The notes under the pieces are model-generated. The model was not told where the DNA came from, did not search any database, and was given only the letters and a program-made list of their open reading frames with translations. A stretch of 64,000 bases of DNA, from positions 2,016,424 to 2,080,423 of the forward strand of contig JAHBUP010000001.1 of the NCBI GenBank assembly GCA_019638015.1, written 5' to 3'. Positions 31,201 through 39,477 of this stretch are shown piece after piece. Origin of the DNA: Melioribacteraceae bacterium (lineage in GTDB: Bacteria; Bacteroidota; Ignavibacteria; Ignavibacteriales; Melioribacteraceae). How positions within the stretch are numbered: position 1 is the first letter of the stretch; each line of letters begins with the position of its first letter. The position numbers were made by a program, and so were the translations under genes.

Positions 31201-31788
31201 TTCTTCATTCCTTCAATTCTCAATTCCAAACTCTCAATTCGCAATTCTAACTTCACTGTAATTCACTTTACATCAGATAGAAGATTTCATGGATCAACAA
31301 ACCTTTTGTGGGAGGTCTCAGCTCAACTTGCCCGGCCCTGACGGGTCGGGGCATGGGACAGCCAGTATTACATAAGTAACATTATGTTTTTGTATTTGGG
31401 TAGTCCCAACAAAGGCGTTTTCTCAATTACAATCGAATCAACATAATGTTGTCTTATATAAACTCGGCACTAAAAAATACTAATCGCCTCATCATCGCTC
31501 ATTCCGGTCGTGGATTCCCACACACCTTCATTCGCTTACATGATATATGCTGCTCGTTCCGTGTCGTGGCTTTGCCACACACACTTCACTTCGCAACAAT
31601 TTTTGAAATCAATCTGTGCTTATCTGTTGAACCTGCCCGTCCGGTAGGCGGGTCCGTGTAATCTGCGTTTAATTTCATTTCATGTAATTTTATTGTTCTA
31701 TCGATAACAAAAGAAAACAAATCATAAACATCGAGCGTTGCACACTTCATAATCTTGAATTAAATTTTCTCAAAAAGGAAATACTGAT
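31201..31788. other. Non-coding region with palindromes
   Basis: 588 bases between divergent genes with no credible ORF. Two palindromic AACATwATGTT sites (31378-31388 and 31440-31450) are inverted copies of each other. GC-rich short palindromes also occur (CCCGGCCCTGACGGGTCGGGG near 31331, trimmed here by position; CCCGTCCGGTAGGCGGG near 31638). The divergent arrangement makes this the likely promoter region for both the lysis operon and the nuclease gene. Confidence 0.5.
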
Positions 31789-32295
31789 ATGTGTTTTAAA
31801 AATATCTTGCTCATGCTCATATTCTTGATCTTACTCCCAACGCAATTGCTCGGTCAAAATCCGAACTTCTCTTATCCTTACAACTTCTCAAAGAAAGTAT
31901 TTGTGTCTCGTGTAATTGATGGTGATACTTTCGTTCTTTCTGATTCCCAACGTGTAAGAATGATTGGTATTGATTGCCCTGAAATTGCTAAACAGAATAA
32001 ACCTTCAGAAGCATTTGCAAAAGAAGCATCAGAAAAAACTAAATCATTAGTCGTGCACAAAACTGTTAAACTTACGTTCGATGGAAGAGCATTAGATATT
32101 TTCGGAAGGTTACTAGCTTACATTTGGTTGTCAGATTCTAAAGGAAAGGATTCTGTATTCGTGCAAGCAGAACTTTTGAAAAATGGATTCGCTCGAATAA
32201 GATATTACACAAAAGAAAAACGTTATTACAGTTTATTCTATAATCTCAGAAACACAGCAAGAAAAAAGAAACTTGGCATTTGGAGTAATGAATAA
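31789..32295 (+). CDS. Secreted thermonuclease-like (SNase) nuclease
   Basis: 168 residues with signal peptide (to about residue 22, LLGQ) and AAGGAAA before the ATG. SNase domain: VIDGDTF, RMIGIDCPE and DGRALDIFGRLLAY, giving the Asp, Arg, Asp and Arg of the active site; length matches the single-domain family. It would degrade DNA or RNA in the periplasm or outside. Such nucleases are common cargo on mobile elements. Overlaps the next gene by 8 bases. Confidence 0.88.
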   Translation: MCFKNILLMLIFLILLPTQLLGQNPNFSYPYNFSKKVFVSRVIDGDTFVLSDSQRVRMIGIDCPEIAKQNKPSEAFAKEASEKTKSLVVHKTVKLTFDGRALDIFGRLLAYIWLSDSKGKDSVFVQAELLKNGFARIRYYTKEKRYYSLFYNLRNTARKKKLGIWSNE

Positions 32296-32566
32296 TTCTC
32301 AATTCAATATTGCCAAGATTTTATCGAATCCTTTTATTAGAGAATTTCAATCCTATGGATTGATCAATGAGTTGGTCCTTCGGAATTTACAAATCAAATC
32401 AGATTACCTTGAACTGAGAAAGACTCACAATCAGATTGAATCAATCTTTCTTCTCTCAGAGAAATATAATTTGTGTTACGATTCTGTGAATACAATTCTA
32501 TTCCGGAAAAGAAGAAATAAGCCGGTTTCTTTTCCCTCATCAAACCAGCCCCTAACAAGCCTGTAA
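32288..32566 (+). CDS. Small helical protein, possible HTH
   Basis: 92 residues from ATG 32288 (GGAG 4 bases upstream inside the nuclease gene); a start at 32273 would overlap more and has no binding site. Composition is helical; the C-terminal half LRKTHNQIESIFLLSEKYNLCYDSVNTILFRKRR has the I..l.ekY.ls..sV..Il..r spacing of a helix-turn-helix like those of Mor or transposase-type proteins. Function unknown. Confidence 0.5.
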   Translation: MNNSQFNIAKILSNPFIREFQSYGLINELVLRNLQIKSDYLELRKTHNQIESIFLLSEKYNLCYDSVNTILFRKRRNKPVSFPSSNQPLTSL

Positions 32567-32695
32567 CAAGCCATATCCAAGCCATAGGACACCCATAAAC
32601 TCATTTTCTTTTACTTTCCCATTATTACAGTGAACACCACAACCTAAGTCCATAAAATTGCCTCTGTAATTCATCATAATTTTAGGAGGCTTACC

Positions 32696-33379
32696 ATGGC
32701 AATCGTAAATGGAAATGTCATCGGAAACTTATCCGGAAAGCTTGGCAACCTTTCCGCGAGAACAGTTGATGGCCGCACTGTATTAGCAGCTCGTCCATCC
32801 AGTTTCAATGCTAGTCAAGAACCTGCGGTTCTTACTGTTCGTCAGAAATTCTCAGTCACTGCAAAATTTGCGAGTGCTATTCTTACGCTCACTTCTCTCG
32901 TTTCAATCTGGAAGAAAGTAAGAAATGTCGCTAGCTCAGTTTTCAATGAAGTGTTTCAAAGCAACTTCGCTTATTCTTCAATTGAAAAACCAACCGAGCA
33001 AAACATTATCGCTCCAGAAGGATTTCCTTTGCAGATTGCAGTTGCTGCAGTTGCAGCGGATAAGATTACTGCAACCATCCCGATCCTAAATACTGCATCG
33101 GTATTTGAAGCGGATGAGGTTAATCTTTCTGCAAACGCCATTGTCTGTTACTATGATCCTGCGAATGCAGAAGATGAGCCGTTCAAGATCATTTCTCTTT
33201 CAAAAGAAGTTGCTGCACATAACTTCGCTCAGACATACGATTTAGAAATCGATCTGAACGCAACTCAAAAAAATACTGCTGCAAAGTATCAGCACAGTAT
33301 TCTGTATGTGTGTGTCGTAACAAAAACCGCTGAGGGTAAAGTTGTTCAGAATTCCTCAACTTTCACCAAACTCAGTTAA
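32696..33379 (+). CDS. DUF6266-like protein
   Basis: 227 residues with a strong AGGAGG site. N-terminus VIGNLSGKLGNLSARTVDGRTVLAARP matches the layout of DUF6266 proteins (G.lGg.SGk.GnvvG…g..v.R..P), which are common in Bacteroidota phage-like and unknown regions. The middle is an alpha region (FSVTAKFASAILTLTSLVSIWKKVRN) and the C-terminal part is beta-rich (LQIAVAAVAADKITATIPIL and an AHNFAQTYDLEI strand). No membrane or signal segment. Possibly a virion or surface-associated protein of the element; function unknown. Followed by a strong terminator. Confidence 0.6.
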   Translation: MAIVNGNVIGNLSGKLGNLSARTVDGRTVLAARPSSFNASQEPAVLTVRQKFSVTAKFASAILTLTSLVSIWKKVRNVASSVFNEVFQSNFAYSSIEKPTEQNIIAPEGFPLQIAVAAVAADKITATIPILNTASVFEADEVNLSANAIVCYYDPANAEDEPFKIISLSKEVAAHNFAQTYDLEIDLNATQKNTAAKYQHSILYVCVVTKTAEGKVVQNSSTFTKLS

Positions 33380-33390
33380 TCATTTCGAGA

Positions 33391-33424
33391 AAGGGTTACC
33401 ATTCCTGGTAACCCTTCTCTTTTT
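33391..33424 (+). terminator. Rho-independent terminator
   Basis: Perfect 10-base stem AAGGGTTACC (33391-33400) / GGTAACCCTT (33407-33416), loop ATTCCT, then CTCTTTTTAC. Ends the DUF6266-like transcript. Confidence 0.85.
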
Positions 33425-33950
33425 ACATACCGATAGCTCACAAATTTGCGTTCACTTCGATTCACTTAAAATTGTTCGCTAAAAAAAGACCGCTCTGATC
33501 CGGCTTGCCCGGCATCTTCCGACGGGCTCATTCATTCGCCTCACAAAGCGGAGATCTACTTTCATTTCGGTCAATACTTTTTCATCAAAGACATTCAAAA
33601 ATATTTCCCTCATAAAGCATGAACGCAAATTATTCGTTTGTCTCTTGCTCACACTTTTTGTTTCAAAAAGATGCGCCAATTTCCAAACTCATAAATTGCT
33701 TAAAGAGAAAAGAATTTTTCATCGGGAACGTTTATCTTGCTCACACTTTGTAAAAAGAAAATCCTTTCTTTCTTCAAAATGATTCGCTCGTAGATCAAAT
33801 GCAAAAAGTTGTCGCTCATTCCATTCTCTCATTCGCTCCAACCTTTTCAAACTTCTCTTCTGAATTGTTTGCTTCACTTCGTTCAGCTATTACAAGCATT
33901 ATTTTGCCCGCCGGCAAACAAGCTTAGTGTTATTCGAATCTTGGAAGTCA
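33425..33950. other. Non-coding, possibly decayed sequence
   Basis: About 525 bases with no supported gene. Short open frames here (for example minus strand 33479-33679) have no ribosome site or recognisable motif. The sequence is rich in TTCGCTC/CATTCGC words. Confidence 0.4.
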
Positions 33951-33955
33951 ATCGG

Positions 33956-34036
33956 GGCAAGGGTATATGAAACTCATACCGCTTGTTTATGTTGATAATT
34001 CTCAGTTGCGGTATTTCGCCCTTGCCTTGAATTATC
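33956..34036. ncRNA. Candidate structured element (nested hairpin with possible pseudoknot)
   Basis: GGCAAGGG (33956-33963) pairs with CCCTTGCC (34019-34026), and inside it ATACCGC (33976-33982) pairs with GCGGTAT (34008-34014). The loop contains GATAATT (33994-34000), complementary to AATTATC (34030-34036) outside the stem, allowing a pseudoknot. It lies just upstream of the gene at 34055. Could be a regulatory leader, a replication or transfer origin; not assigned. Confidence 0.4.
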
Positions 34037-34054
34037 ATCTTTTCTTACACCAAC

Positions 34055-34321
34055 ATGGTAACAAGCCATTATTTCGCAAAAGATCGCCTAAGCGGGCAAA
34101 ATATGTTTTTTAACGGCGTAAAAGGTCGGGTTATGGCATCTGTAATAGTTCACTACTCTAAACGGCACAAAGGTTTTCTTATTCGGTTAATTCAATCAAA
34201 AGATAAATTCTGTGTAAATGTATTTACCGGCAAAGGTGCACTTCATTCTTACAGCTTCACTTCACTTGCAACCGCTTACACTTTCTTAAATGCTTTTATC
34301 AAATCACTTAAAAAATCTTAA
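34055..34321 (+). CDS. Small hypothetical protein
   Basis: 88 residues if it starts at ATG 34055; the ATG at 34133 (ASVIVHYSKRHKGF) is an alternative start. No ribosome site is evident for either. A basic mixed alpha/beta chain with LIRLIQSKDKFCVNVFTGKG and a C-terminal helix. No family recognised. It is followed after 12 bases by the ArdC-like gene on the same strand, so the two are co-transcribed. Confidence 0.45.
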   Translation: MVTSHYFAKDRLSGQNMFFNGVKGRVMASVIVHYSKRHKGFLIRLIQSKDKFCVNVFTGKGALHSYSFTSLATAYTFLNAFIKSLKKS

Positions 34322-34333
34322 AGGAGTTTTGCC

Positions 34334-34738
34334 ATGTTATCACTAGAACAAAAACAACAATTCAGACAAGAGAAAAAAGAAAAAATAATTCGTATTCGTA
34401 AAACTCTTTCTGAAATGACAGAAGAACAACGTCAAGCTGTAGCAGATAAATTTGGCATCGTTACAGTTGAAGGGCACTTATTAACACCTCACAATCAATG
34501 CTTTTTGGTTGCTCAATCAGAAATAAACTTTTCAATTGTTGGCGGGTTTCAACAATGGAAGAAAGCCGGAAGAATTGTTCGCAAAGGTGAACACGGCTTT
34601 TTAATCTTTGTTCCATCTAAAGCCAAACAAGAAGAAAATTTACAAATGATTTCTGATGAGGAAGATGTTCACTTTTTTACTGCAACTGTTTTTGATATTT
34701 CACAAACGGAAGTAATCGCAAAATCGGAAGCTGCATAG
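34334..34738 (+). CDS. ArdC-like N-terminal (ssDNA-binding) domain protein
   Basis: 134 residues with a strong AAGGAG site. A charged N-terminal helix region, then the ArdC-N pattern: a Phe-Leu-Val-Ala-Gln helix start, FQQWKKAGRIVRKGEHGFLI and, near the end, FTATVFDISQTE. Full ArdC antirestriction proteins are about 300 residues with a C-terminal metalloprotease domain; that half is missing here. Probably protects single-stranded element DNA or counters restriction. Last gene before the tRNA junction. Confidence 0.7.
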   Translation: MLSLEQKQQFRQEKKEKIIRIRKTLSEMTEEQRQAVADKFGIVTVEGHLLTPHNQCFLVAQSEINFSIVGGFQQWKKAGRIVRKGEHGFLIFVPSKAKQEENLQMISDEEDVHFFTATVFDISQTEVIAKSEAA

Positions 34739-34813
34739 ATTCCGATTGTTTACCTTTTTTAACTAATTCACTATATTAAAAACGCAAAAAGCTCAAAACC
34801 ATAAACAGTTTAT

Positions 34814-34832
34814 AATTGTTCTTGAACATCAA
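34814..34832 (+). repeat. Possible right end repeat of the mobile element
   Basis: AATTGTTCTTGAACATCAA, a 17/19 match to 22289-22307. See the left copy. Confidence 0.3.
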
Positions 34833-34906
34833 AAAAGTTTTAGGTATGGAATTCCAGAGCTTTCTTTTTTCTTGTTCATAAAATAATGCCGTGTTGTGTT
34901 GTGGAG

Positions 34907-34936
34907 TCCATACAAAAGTCCATACAACTCCATACA
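34907..34936. repeat. Three tandem TCCATACA motifs, candidate integrase arm sites
   Basis: TCCATACA at 34907, 34919 and 34929 (spacing 12 and 10), 85-115 bases from the 3' end of tRNA-Arg. Short direct repeats at this distance from a tRNA att core are typical of arm-type binding sites of tyrosine integrases. Inference from position. Confidence 0.45.
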
Positions 34937-34955
34937 TTTTTTTGAAAGATCATAA

Positions 34956-34972
34956 GGATTCCTACGGGTGTA
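34956..34972 (+). repeat. Inverted partial copy of the tRNA-Arg 3' end
   Basis: GGATTCCTACGGGTGTA is an inverted match (15 of 17) of the tRNA-Arg 3' end (35021-35037), on the far side of the tRNA terminator. Possibly a remnant of the attachment site. Confidence 0.5.
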
Positions 34973-34975
34973 TTA

Positions 34976-35013
34976 AATAAAAAAAAGCCCGAATACAATA
35001 AGTAATCGAGCTT
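34976..35013 (-). terminator. Terminator of tRNA-Arg
   Basis: On the minus strand AAGCTCG / CGGGCTT (one G-U pair) closes a loop and is followed by eight T. Lies 8 bases after the tRNA 3' end. Confidence 0.75.
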
Positions 35014-35020
35014 TTCTAAG

Positions 35021-35094
35021 TACACCCGTAGGGATTCGAACCCCAAACCTTCTGATCCGTAGTCAGATGCTCTATCCAATTGAGCTACGGGTGC
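35021..35094 (-). tRNA. tRNA-Arg (ACG)
   Basis: Reads GCACCCGTAGCTCAATTGG… on the minus strand. The anticodon loop CTACGGA, between TCTGA and TCAGA, gives anticodon ACG. The T loop is GGTTCGAATCC. The acceptor stem GCACCCG/CGGGTGT has a G-U first pair. CCA is not encoded. Its 3' end faces the mobile element, the usual geometry for integration at a tRNA gene. Confidence 0.95.
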
Positions 35095-35323
35095 TTATTT
35101 TTTTGGAGAGCAAATATAAGTTTATCTGTCAAATAATTCAATTTTCCGGTGAAATTAGAGGGTTGCATTATCAGAATAAAATTATAAACTTTACAAGTGT
35201 AATTACTATGTAAATTCGAGATACGGTTTTAGACTTTAAGCTTTTAATGAGGGTTATCAGAACTTTTATTTAGATTAGAATGCTACTCCCTCCAGTCATT
35301 TCAACCATAAATTTGGAGATAGA

Positions 35324-37156
35324 ATGTGTGGAATAGTTGGATATATAGGTGATAAAAATAGTATTCCTATTATAATTGAGGGATTGAAGCGTCTTGAATA
35401 TCGAGGATATGATTCGGCCGGTATCGGATTTATTAATCATACTGAATGCCGGGTAGTAAAAACTAAGGGAAAAGTAAGCGATCTTGAGAAATTGATTTCA
35501 CCTCTAAAAATTAATTCATCTATTGGGATTGGCCATACCAGGTGGGCAACACATGGAGAGCCAAATGATGTTAATGCTCATCCTCACTCTAATAATGAAG
35601 GGACCCTTTTTTTAATCCATAATGGAATCATAGAAAATTATCTTTCCTTAAAAAGCGGTTTGCAAAAGGAGGGGTATGAGTTTAAAAGTGAAACGGATAC
35701 AGAAGTTCTGGCACACTTAATAGATTATTATCTGAAGAAAAAAAATAATTTATTTCAAGCGGTGAGATATGCTTTAAATGAGGTTGATGGTACTTATGGA
35801 ATCGCTGTAATCTATAAAAATGAACCGGAAAAAATTATTGTTGCTCGAAAAGGTTCACCACTTGTACTTGGCATTGGAGATGGCGAAAATTTTGTCGCTT
35901 CCGACGTAAATGCTTTAATCTCATATACCAATAGAGTAGTTTATTTTGAAGATGGCGAAATTGCTGAAGTTTATAAAGATTCATTTCATACCAAAACGAT
36001 TGAGGATGAGGAAATTGTAAAGGAAATTCTTCAAGTTGATATTGGAGTGGATGAAATAACAAAAGGTGGTTATCCTCATTTCATGTTGAAAGAAATCATG
36101 GATCAACCCGATTCTATTTTTAACTCATTAAGAGGAAGATTAGTATTTAAAGAAGGTGTATCCAAATTAGGCGGTTTGGTTGGATTTGAAGAAAGAATAT
36201 CTGAATCGAAAAGGATATTAATTTCAGCTTGCGGTACTTCATGGCATGCGGCATTGGTTGGAGAATATATGCTCGAGCAGTATGCTGGAATTCCAGTAGA
36301 AGTTGAGTACGCCTCCGAATTCCGGTATCGTCACCCAATAATTAATAAAGATGATACTGTCATATTCATATCTCAGAGTGGTGAAACTGCCGATACTCTC
36401 GCCGCGTTAAAGGAAGCTAAAAAAAAGGGTGCGTTGTGTTTAGGAGTTTGTAATGTGGTTGGAAGTTCTATAGCAAGGGAAAGTCATGCCGGAGTTTATA
36501 TCCATGCTGGACCTGAAATAGGTGTTGCATCCACAAAAGCATTTACATCCCAGTTAATAGTGCTGGCATTAATTACATTATTGATATCCAGAAGAAAAAA
36601 TTTAAGTCAACCGGAAGGTCGCGAGATAATATCAGAACTTCAAAATATTACCGCCAAAGTAGGTGAAATACTAAAACTTAATTCCGAAATTGAGAAGATT
36701 GCTGAGGTTTACAAAAATTCGAGAAATTTTCTATATCTCGGCCGAGGTTATAATTTCCCAGTCGCATTAGAAGGCGCACTAAAATTAAAAGAAATTTCAT
36801 ACATTCATGCGGAAGGTTATCCTGCCGCAGAAATGAAACATGGACCTATCGCATTAATTGATGATGATATGCCGGTTGTATTTATCGCAATCAAAGATTC
36901 TGTTTATGAAAAAGTGGTTAGTAATATTCAAGAGGTAAAAGCAAGAAAGGGAAGAATAGTTGCAATTATTAGTGAAGATGACGATATGATTGAGGAGATG
37001 GTTGATCATGTTATTAAAATTCCTAAAACACACAACATGCTTACACCTATTTTAACTGTAATTCCATTACAGCTTCTTGCTTATCATATTGCAGTTAAAA
37101 AAGGATTAAATGTTGACCAGCCTAGAAATTTAGCGAAGAGCGTTACTGTTGAATAA
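35324..37156 (+). CDS. glmS: Glutamine-fructose-6-phosphate aminotransferase
   Basis: 610 residues. After the initiator Met comes Cys2, the glutaminase nucleophile (CGIVGYIGDK). GHTRWATHG, HNGIIENY and SETDTE mark the class II amidotransferase domain (1-230). Two SIS isomerase domains follow (ISACGTSWHA, SQSGETADTLAAL, ST-KAF region, GRGYNFPVALEGALKLKEISYIHAE), and the C-terminus is PRNLAKSVTVE. It makes glucosamine-6-phosphate for peptidoglycan and lipopolysaccharide. GGAG lies 7 bases upstream. First core gene to the right of the tRNA. Confidence 0.98.
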   Translation: MCGIVGYIGDKNSIPIIIEGLKRLEYRGYDSAGIGFINHTECRVVKTKGKVSDLEKLISPLKINSSIGIGHTRWATHGEPNDVNAHPHSNNEGTLFLIHNGIIENYLSLKSGLQKEGYEFKSETDTEVLAHLIDYYLKKKNNLFQAVRYALNEVDGTYGIAVIYKNEPEKIIVARKGSPLVLGIGDGENFVASDVNALISYTNRVVYFEDGEIAEVYKDSFHTKTIEDEEIVKEILQVDIGVDEITKGGYPHFMLKEIMDQPDSIFNSLRGRLVFKEGVSKLGGLVGFEERISESKRILISACGTSWHAALVGEYMLEQYAGIPVEVEYASEFRYRHPIINKDDTVIFISQSGETADTLAALKEAKKKGALCLGVCNVVGSSIARESHAGVYIHAGPEIGVASTKAFTSQLIVLALITLLISRRKNLSQPEGREIISELQNITAKVGEILKLNSEIEKIAEVYKNSRNFLYLGRGYNFPVALEGALKLKEISYIHAEGYPAAEMKHGPIALIDDDMPVVFIAIKDSVYEKVVSNIQEVKARKGRIVAIISEDDDMIEEMVDHVIKIPKTHNMLTPILTVIPLQLLAYHIAVKKGLNVDQPRNLAKSVTVE

Positions 37157-37192
37157 TTTTGTTAAAAAAATTTTAATCAGAATAAAAAGTTG

Positions 37193-39016
37193 ATGCCGAA
37201 CTATATACTTGGAATTTCAGCCTATTATCATGATTCTGCGGCTTGTTTATTGAAAAATGGGGAGATTATCGCAGCTGCACAAGAAGAAAGATTCACTCGA
37301 ATTAAACATGACCATGCGTTCCCTCAACATGCTATCAATTTTTGTTTATCTTTTGCTGGAATTAAGAGTGAACAACTTTCTGCTATTGCGTTTTACGATA
37401 AACCAATAATAAAATTTAATAGATTACTTGAAACATACTTAAGTTATCCTGGAAGAGGATTAAAATCATTTTTAATGGCAATGCCTCTCTGGCTCAAAGA
37501 TAAACTATGGATGCAAGATTTAATTTCCAAACAATTAAAATATAAGGGTAAAATTCTTTTTCCTGAACATCATGAATCACATGCCGCATCTGCATTTTTT
37601 CCCTCACCATTTACTCAATCGGCATTTCTAACATTAGATGGAGTTGGGGAGTTGGCTACATCATCCTACGGAATTGGTCTAAACAATAAAATTAAAATAT
37701 TATCGGAGCTACATTACCCTCATTCAATTGGATTACTTTACTCGGCATTCACTTATTTCACTGGCTTCAAGGTAAATTCAGGTGAGTATAAAGTAATGGG
37801 CCTGGCACCATATGGTGAACCAAAATATGTTCGAAAAATATTAGATGAATTAATCGATTTGAAAGATGACGGCTCTTTCAAAATGAATATGGAGTATTTT
37901 AATTATAATGCCGGTTTAACAATGACTAATGACAAATTTTCATCTCTCTTTGATGGTCTGCCAAGAAAACCGGAAACAAATCTTACTCAACGGGAAATGG
38001 ATTTAGCAAGGTCGGTTCAGGATGTAACTGAAGAAATAATGATTAGAATGGCAAAGCACGTAAAATCGGTTACAAATGAGAAAAATTTATGTCTTGCAGG
38101 TGGTGTTGCTCTAAATTGTGTAGGTAATGGAAAAATACTCAAGGAAAATATTTTTGCTAATATCTGGATTCAACCAGCGGCGGGGGATGCTGGAGGAGCA
38201 TTAGGTTCGGCACTTGCCATCTATCACCAATATTTTAATAAACCAATGGCTCCAAAGAATGGGAGAGATACCCAAAAAGGTTCATATCTTGGTACAGAAT
38301 ATTCAGCGCATGAAATTAGAAATTTTCTAAAAAGTTATAAATTACCATACTTAGAGCATTCAGAAGAAGAAATGATTGAAATTACAACTGATATTTTGAT
38401 GGAGGGAAAAGTTATTGGTTGGTTTCAAGACAGAATGGAATTTGGACCCCGGGCATTGGGTGCACGATCAATAATTGGTGATGCGCGTTCTTCAGATATG
38501 CAGAAAAAAATGAACTTAAAAATTAAACAACGTGAAAGTTTTCGTCCCTTTGCTCCCTCTGTATTAGCAGAAAAGGTCACTGAATGGTTTGAGCTTGAGT
38601 GCGAAAGTCCATACATGCTATTGGTTGCCGATGTAAAAAAAGAGAAACAGAAAAGAATGAGTTTGGATGAAGAGAATCTTTGGGGGATTGATAAACTCAA
38701 TATAGTTCGTTCAGAAATACCCGCAGTAACTCATGTAGATTATTCAGCAAGGGTACAGACGGTTCATAAAGAGGATAATAGAATTTACCATAGATTGATA
38801 GAGCGGTTTAATGAAAAAACCGGTTGTCCTGTAATAGTAAATACTTCATTCAACGTTCGCGGCGAACCGATTGTTGAATCTCCACTAGATGCCTATAAAT
38901 GTTTTATGCGAACAGAGATGGATATATTAGTTTTAGGAAATTTTATTCTCAAAAAAGAAGAACAACCGAAATTTAACGATGACATTAACTGGAAAGAAAA
39001 GTATGAGCTGGATTAG
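37193..39016 (+). CDS. Carbamoyltransferase, NodU/CmcH family
   Basis: 607 residues from ATG 37193 (a TTG one codon earlier is also possible). The N-terminal Kae1-like domain starts ILGISAYYHDSAACLL with EERFTRIKHD. HHESHAASAFFPSPF and LDGVGE follow. The C-terminal domain has FQDRMEFGPRALGARSI and ESFRPFAPSVLAE. These enzymes use carbamoyl phosphate to carbamoylate hydroxyls of sugars or natural products. Neighbours suggest cell-envelope polysaccharide modification. Its 3' end overlaps the SxtJ-like gene by 14 bases. Confidence 0.92.
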   Translation: MPNYILGISAYYHDSAACLLKNGEIIAAAQEERFTRIKHDHAFPQHAINFCLSFAGIKSEQLSAIAFYDKPIIKFNRLLETYLSYPGRGLKSFLMAMPLWLKDKLWMQDLISKQLKYKGKILFPEHHESHAASAFFPSPFTQSAFLTLDGVGELATSSYGIGLNNKIKILSELHYPHSIGLLYSAFTYFTGFKVNSGEYKVMGLAPYGEPKYVRKILDELIDLKDDGSFKMNMEYFNYNAGLTMTNDKFSSLFDGLPRKPETNLTQREMDLARSVQDVTEEIMIRMAKHVKSVTNEKNLCLAGGVALNCVGNGKILKENIFANIWIQPAAGDAGGALGSALAIYHQYFNKPMAPKNGRDTQKGSYLGTEYSAHEIRNFLKSYKLPYLEHSEEEMIEITTDILMEGKVIGWFQDRMEFGPRALGARSIIGDARSSDMQKKMNLKIKQRESFRPFAPSVLAEKVTEWFELECESPYMLLVADVKKEKQKRMSLDEENLWGIDKLNIVRSEIPAVTHVDYSARVQTVHKEDNRIYHRLIERFNEKTGCPVIVNTSFNVRGEPIVESPLDAYKCFMRTEMDILVLGNFILKKEEQPKFNDDINWKEKYELD

Positions 39017-39425
39017 AGACGTTGCGCATGAACTGAAGGAACTGGATATTTCGAAAAAATCACTTCGGAAATTTGGGATTGTTATCGGAATTATTGTAGT
39101 ATTAATAACAGTTCTATTCTTTTGGAATTCCGCTTCTTGGAAAATTATGCTTCTTTCATTAGGTGGAATGTTATTGCTGAATGGCATTTTCATCCCCAAT
39201 AACTTAAAAAATTTATATAAAATCTGGATGGGCTTGGCGTTCGCATTGGGATGGATCGTATCAAGAATTATCTTAACAATATTGTTTGTCTTTATTTTAA
39301 CCCCGTTAGGATTACTAGCCAAATTATTTGGAAAAGAATTTTTAGATATCAATTTCAGTAAAAAAAATAGTTCTTACTGGATACCAAAGAAGGAAGTAAC
39401 TGCAGATTACGAAAAAATGTATTAA
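39003..39425 (+). CDS. SxtJ-like membrane protein
   Basis: 140 residues from ATG 39003 (GGAAAG 5 bases before). A hydrophilic N-terminus (MSWIRDVAHELKELDISKKSL), then membrane helices (about 20-40, 45-62, 70-100), ending with a soluble tail SYWIPKKE. SxtJ-like proteins are small membrane partners found beside carbamoyltransferases, as here. The role is unknown; the overlap with the enzyme gene fits a complex at the membrane. Confidence 0.7.
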   Translation: MSWIRDVAHELKELDISKKSLRKFGIVIGIIVVLITVLFFWNSASWKIMLLSLGGMLLLNGIFIPNNLKNLYKIWMGLAFALGWIVSRIILTILFVFILTPLGLLAKLFGKEFLDINFSKKNSSYWIPKKEVTADYEKMY

Positions 39426-39477
39426 ACGATTTACTATATTTCTTTCACTCATTAAAAAAATTAACAGAAGGTGAATT

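Noticed and set aside
22289..35021. Interpretation as an integrative conjugative element
   Set aside because: An RteC-like gene and ArdC are compatible with it, but there is no relaxase, coupling protein or type IV secretion gene; lysis genes favour a phage-related origin.
34876..35079. ORF running through the tRNA-Arg gene
   Set aside because: Translates the tRNA and terminator; not a protein gene.
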